Assembly: GCA_964035015.1 (NCBI GenBank)
Contig: OZ036017.1
Span: 1,108,501-1,172,500 of the forward strand
Reading direction: 5' to 3'
Length of the DNA: 64,000 nt
Origin: Corallium rubrum
Lineage: Eukaryota > Cnidaria > Anthozoa > Scleralcyonacea > Coralliidae
Below, piece after piece: positions 47,701-54,066 of this stretch (position 1 is its first letter; each line of letters begins with the position of its first letter). Under the pieces are notes generated by a model. That model made no database searches and was not told the origin of the DNA. It saw only the letters and a list, made by a program, of their open reading frames with translations. The translations under genes and the position numbers were made by a program.

Positions 47701-50700
47701 TCAAAAAAGACGTCGCTATTATCCGTAAACGTGGCTGTTTTTTGACCAAGAAACAGCACGTATTCAAGACATTATAAATAGACAATAATTTGTCATCATT
47801 TACAAGACATCGAAAGGATCTCAAAACAAAGCTGAAAATTCGAAGGATGTGATTTCCCGAGATCACTGATTCACTTCCAAGCGTATTCACTGCCAGATTA
47901 GAAAAGTATACAGTTGATGTAAAATATTTAAAGGCATGCAAATGAAACTGAGCATGGTCTGCATGTCCATGAGCAGAAATTGTGAAGGTAACTCTCATTT
48001 TTTTTTCTATCAGCAAATATAGCAGAAAATTATGTTCTTTAATTGGTCAATATTCGGATTTCTAAGCACATAACATGGACAAAAGTGAATATTCAGAACA
48101 TTTTAAGCAACCTTCCCTCGATCTTATTTGTCGTAGCAAAAGAATGGCACTATAAAGTCGTGTTAAAAACAAATAAAATTTGGTAATTGAATGATAGCCA
48201 TGATGTGTAAACTTGGACGCGACTTCGCGCCGTTTATTTTGTATTGCTATGTTGAATAAATGCAACAAAAAGATTAAAAGTACTTTTAAAACTACCTGTA
48301 AGTCAATATTTAATAAAATTGGCATCCAAATATCCTGTTATTTTTTTATAAACGGATTGTTAATGAATTATCAATATAATATGTTCTAGAATGACCCGAG
48401 CCTGACGACAGAGAAAGACAATACAGACCATGGAGACCGGCTTCGCCAACAATTATTAGGCATGCAGATACAGTAATTCTAGCTCTTATACTTTTATATA
48501 AAAGTTGGAAAACTAATTAATTTGTTCATTGCAATGACAAAATTTTTGGTGTTGTCTGTAAGCTTAAAAATACTTTTGACAATATAATATCGTTAGGAAA
48601 AAATTCTACTTTTTTGTTTAGCCTATTAGTAGCCTGACTGACAACATTGGCCTTTGATGCTTATTTTTTTCCGGTCCGTATCCTATCAAATCCTGCTTTC
48701 TGATTGGCTAACGAGCGGTCCGTTTTAGCCCGTACGGATCGCTCGAGATAATTTTTTTAAATGTTTTTATACGCTGTAAAATATTCTAAAAACGTTTGAA
48801 AATGAACTTAAACGAAACCGAACATAATGAAAGTGAGTTTTTCATCCGTGAAAGAAACCTAAAATCTAATTTCCTTTTACGAAAGAAACAGCACAGACTT
48901 CCCTTTTTTGTTCACTCTAAACACTGATGAAGACCAATAGAACCAAGGGGGGATAATTAGGGAAAAAATAACGAAGTGGCTATAGCTCCGGTATCCGGAA
49001 CTCGTTCAGGGAAAATCGCTTCCAGTATCACTGCAGCCATATTCCGACTTAACGTGTGCAATTGCTTGTTGTCCTTTGACCTTTCCTACTTCGACTCGCT
49101 CAGCTCAGCTGTGTCAACCAGTGTATAATCAAATACTGTCATTGAATGTGTGATGGCATCGATCAACAAAGCTTCTTTTACGTTATGAGAATGTTTTAAT
49201 TCATATTAATAATCTTGAACCTAAGGTAAAACCTTACATTACACGAGTCGGCTACACTGACCTGTATATAACTGGACCGCCTGCTCCTATTATCTTTGAG
49301 TTATGAAAAGTGTGGCCATTTGAACGTGGCGTCAAATGGCGAATTTGAGTCCTTCTGCTCATGGTAGACAACACTGACCGCGATTTTGACTGGATTACAG
49401 ACGCAGGCTTTATAAAATATCCCGTGAAAATGAGGAAAAAAAATCCGTGACTCGCTGATATTTTCAAAGATAAACACAGCAAATCTTTTTTGAAAGGTTA
49501 AAAAAAGGTGCAGAAATAAATACACAAAGCAGTTAAGTTATATTGTTAATTCCTGTCGGTTACTCGGTTTTGTTGTTGCATATATTTAATTGTTTTTGTT
49601 GCCGAAACGAAGAAGGGACAACTGAACTGACAAGTGAATTCCAGGCCGGCAATTCAACGGCTTGTATTTTAATACTTTTCGTAGACTTTCGGCACATTTT
49701 AGTACTTTTCGAAAAGGATTTTACAATAAGCTTACTGTTGTAAAACATCAGTATTTCTCGTTGTAAAACATATACCAAATCTTGCGAAAAATTCTGTCCT
49801 TATGTTGAAATGTTCCAGTGAGTTTGAAATCTGAACCAGAAGGGCCAGTGAACGCAAGCAAATACGAAGTAAACATAACTGTTAAGCTTATTAAAACTTA
49901 AACCCGAAACATCAATCAAATACTGAAAAACGTACGATGTAAAACATTTATTTGGTACTTCGACAGACTGCATTGAAAGTTTTAACTGCACTTACTATAA
50001 GCTGGTGTTCTCCAGGTGTCACTAGTTGCCAACAAGGGAGCGTAAAAATATATTAAACTGAAAAAGACATGGCCAGTTTAAATCAATTTTCAAACAGAGA
50101 AAATTTTTTTTACGAAAGAACAGCATAAAACGCCTACAGACCAGTGTCAAGCACTGGTCAGTGGCTGCTCCCATGAGCAGCAGGACTCAAATTCGCCATT
50201 TGACGCCATGTTCAAATGGCCACACTTTTTTGGCAAGAGCAAGCGGTCCAGTTATATACAGGTCAGTGGTCGGCTAGCTAACTCTTGTCACGAAATTCTC
50301 TTATCGGTTCTCTTATCTTATTTAACCAAACAAGTCCGGCTCATATAACAGCCCCTATAAAGAAACTGCATGTTTACATGCATGGGAAGCGTAATGGTTT
50401 GACTTAATTTGTCTCATCCCGTCTATATATTAAAAGAACGGTTTATTAGAAGTATAATATTGGGCATTTCACTCGATTACATAGCATGTTCTAGGGATTT
50501 TAGGTGAAGGAAAATTCGAGTGTAGAATATATACATGTCATAAGGATTTAGGGTGAAGGAAAATTCGAGTGTAGAATATATACATTATAAGACCAAACCG
50601 GGACCAGTTGCGAAAAATGCAACTACACAGGCCTTCCGGCATGCAATGCTCTGACCACTGAGCCACGGAGGCCGTTGCCGAGAGCTTGATCGCGAGTTCT

Positions 50701-53700
50701 GTATATATTAAGGTGGTAATGCCAGGAGAGAATTGGGTTTATTAGAAGTAATATTGGGCATTTCACTCGATTACATAGCATGTTCTAGGGATTTATGCTG
50801 AAGGAAAATTCGAGTGTAGAATATATACATTATAAGACCAAACCGGGACCAGTTGCGAAAAATGCAACTACACAGGCCTTCCGGCAGGAATTGAACCCAC
50901 GACCTTGCGATTCTAGTGCAATGCTCTGACCACTGAGCCACGGAGGCCGTTGCCGAGAGCTTGATCGCGAGTTCTGTATATATTAAGGTGGTAATGCCAG
51001 GAGAGAATTGGGTTTATTAGAAGTAATATTGGGCATAATATACAGAACTCGCGATCAAGCTCTCGGCAACGGCCTCCGTGGCTCAGTGGTCAGAGCATTG
51101 CACTAGAATCGCAAGGTCGTGGGTTCAATTCCTGCCGGAAGGCCTGTGTAGTTGCATTTTTCGCAACTGGTCCCGGTTTGGTCTTATAATGTATATATTC
51201 TACACTCGGATTTTCCTTCACCATAAATCCCTAGAACATGTTATTATAGAATATATACATTCGGGTTTACCAAGAGGTTTCTAAACTGATGAGATAGAGT
51301 AAACGTCGAATGTAAAAGGTAGACTGCTGCATTGCCAGTGTTTTCGATATAACAATAGCAAAGCAACAACCTTTGTGAACTGCCAAGATTTTAGTAAAGA
51401 AATGCTGACGTTTTGAGCGGCTGATAGTGCTAGTGGTCAGTCGTGCTAGAAATTCGCTACGTCCCACTCAGCGGTCTCGCTACTTTCAGGCCGCGCTGGT
51501 ACTGGAATCGATTGCCGGACCTTTAGTTTTTCTTGAACGAGTTCCGGATACCGGACCTATAGCCACTTCGAAAAAATAAATTATTTACCGTTTTGATCGG
51601 TCCGTATAGAGAAATATTTCCCTCGGTCTCAAAAACGACGCTCGACCTGTGGCCTCGGGCCGTTTTTGAGACCTCGGGAGTAAAATATATAAGTAGGGGC
51701 AAAAATGTCCGATGGCCTGTTAAAGGGTTAATAAATCAAGTACAATCTCTAACTCTGAGTCTATTAAATACGATACAAAAACTATGCAGATATAAAGTGT
51801 GTGACTATGATTGGTTGTCTATAAGTATATTCAACTGAGCTCTGGTGCCAGGCTGCTTAGATGACAGTCTGGCCTGGGTATTACCCATTTAATGGGTGCC
51901 TTGAAATTTAGTATCCAACATTTGGCTAGCACAGTAGAAGTTTATATCAAGCCATGCAAACACATATGTGACATAGCATACTTCTTTTTAGTAGAAACTC
52001 ACTAGTATACTATTGCAAATGCTGCAATCTGATTGGCTACTCTACTCGATGTCTATTCGTCAATAGATAGCGAGTAGGAAATTGAATACCAGTGCTCATG
52101 TGGCCATGGTGATGAGGGGTGAACGATTCGTTTTGCTTTGGTTTTCACACTCGAGCTCCATTCTCATAGCGGATTGTAAAAGGACTGGATAGGAAACTAA
52201 TAGTTATATGGGGTGTTTTGAGCCTTTCAATTGGTTAAATCGCATATACTCAATTGAAAAATGGTTGAAACCTAGTTGAAAATTGTGATGTCAGAAATGG
52301 CGTGAGTATGCTTGTTTTACAGAGGTTTTTAAGTGAACTTTTCTTCAAATTCTTCATATTCTCACATTCAGTTGACATATGTTGTGTTTCAAATGATTTT
52401 ATCACCTTACCAACCTGCCTAAGGCACAATCGAGTGTCCGAGGTAAACATTGTTGATCTTTGTTTTGATGTTTTCTGTGTTGTTTCAAAGAAACTGGGGT
52501 ATTAGAAAAATACTGAATACTGATACTGGGGAAAAAATACCGATAATACTGACATATCGATATTTCATCGCAACAGAAACTTATTATTAATGTGTATCGA
52601 GCCTACTTTCCACCAAGTGAAAAAATGTCAGGGGTTTTCACAAAAAACTTCGCTGTTTTTCATGATAAATCTAGCGTGTACATGTATCATCATCTCATTG
52701 ACATCAGCAGTGGAAGAAACAGAGACACAGAGTGAAGAAGAAGCTTGTTGTTTCTTTTTGTCTACTGTAGGGAGCTGTATGAGTTAGTGATTTGTCTTAA
52801 GATGAGACATGAGATTGGAGGTGTTGCTTCCCTTATTCTTTATGGCTTTCCCACAAATTTGACATGTAGGGTCGTCTTTTCCCTTCTTGAAATAATAAAT
52901 TCCAAACATATTGTGAGAGCAAAACCCGGGCCCCAGAACTGACATGTGTATGGTGCCCCCCTCCCTAAATTTACATGAAATTTTCACATAAATGTAGGAG
53001 AGGGGTGAAAACGGTGAAATGTATGAATGAAGGCTTACAAGTATGTTTTTTAGATATGTTTATTATGTTATTGTATTGTAGTAACAGTACAGTATAATTG
53101 TTATTGCAAGACATGACACAGCTCCCGAGCTTCATCATATACACTACAGTAGGGACCTTAAGCAATCACAACGTGAACGTCACAACGACGACCCAAGTAC
53201 AATAGTATTTTTCAACCATAACAAAGGGTTGAATAATTTACAGTCCCAAGAGTAATCTCAACACCGTCCGGGAACAGTGCTGAGATGAGGAGGTACTTCG
53301 TGTCATAATGGTTTCAACATATTACACCAGTCACCAGTGATTGATGACATCGCAATTGGCGAGCAGGGTGACAGCCCCGGGCCCCTTGCAAGGTCCCAGG
53401 CCCTGGGTATTTTGCTCCCTTTGAGCACCCCCACCCTCTCTTGTCAGCCTTGACTAGTAATCTTTTACCTTCAGATGCAAGAGACATAAGAAATGAGATG
53501 TTGACTGTTTCAATATAGCACATCTGTTGCATGTGCTCTTTATGATCTTATCGAAAAATTCCATAGATTGCAATCGCACTTTAAACAAACTTAATACTGT
53601 AGCACTGTACCAGGGCTCAAAATAACAGCCCATCACCGGTCAATTACTGGCCAAATTTTTAATGTGACCAGTCAAATTTGTATAATGCTGGTCATTTTGA

Positions 53701-53921
53701 CCAGTCATATTGACCTGCAATTAATTTTATTACTTCCCTTTGAAGGAATTTAAAATGATTGTTGTTGTGCTGTTGTAGACCCGTTTTGTAATGTCTGATA
53801 TATATTGAAGTGTTTTTTGTTGTTGTGTTGTGTTGTGTTGTGCTGTGTTGTATTATGTTGTGTTGTTGTGTTGTGTTGTGTTGTGCTGTGTTGTGTTTGT
53901 TGGGTTTTTTTTTGTTTTTGT

Positions 53922-53953
<32 letters not shown>

Positions 53954-54035
53954 GTTTTGTTTTGTTTTGTTTTGTTTTGTTTTGTTTTGTTGTTTGTTTT
54001 GTGGTTTTTTTGTGGTTTTTTTGGGGTTTTTTTTT

Positions 54036-54066
<31 letters not shown>

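Larger units (their letters stand above)
48972..51570. mobile_element. 2.6-kb MULE-like element, 9-bp TSD, with nested insertions
   Basis: Ends CGAAGTGGCTATAG(C)TCCGG and CCGGACCTATAGCCACTTCG, extended by TATCCGGAACTCGTTC/GAACGAGTTCCGGATA, are flanked by exact direct repeats AAAAAATAA (48963-48971 and 51571-51579). About half its length is later insertions: a hAT element (49255-50268) and a SINE cluster (50430-51270). No transposase was seen. The 9-bp duplication matches the two fold-back elements at 6138 and 8940. Confidence 0.75.

Noticed and set aside
51069..51145. Functional tRNA gene with AGA anticodon
   Set aside because: There is a bulge in the acceptor stem, no long variable arm as expected for tRNA-Ser, and three tandem or inverted copies with shared SINE tails.
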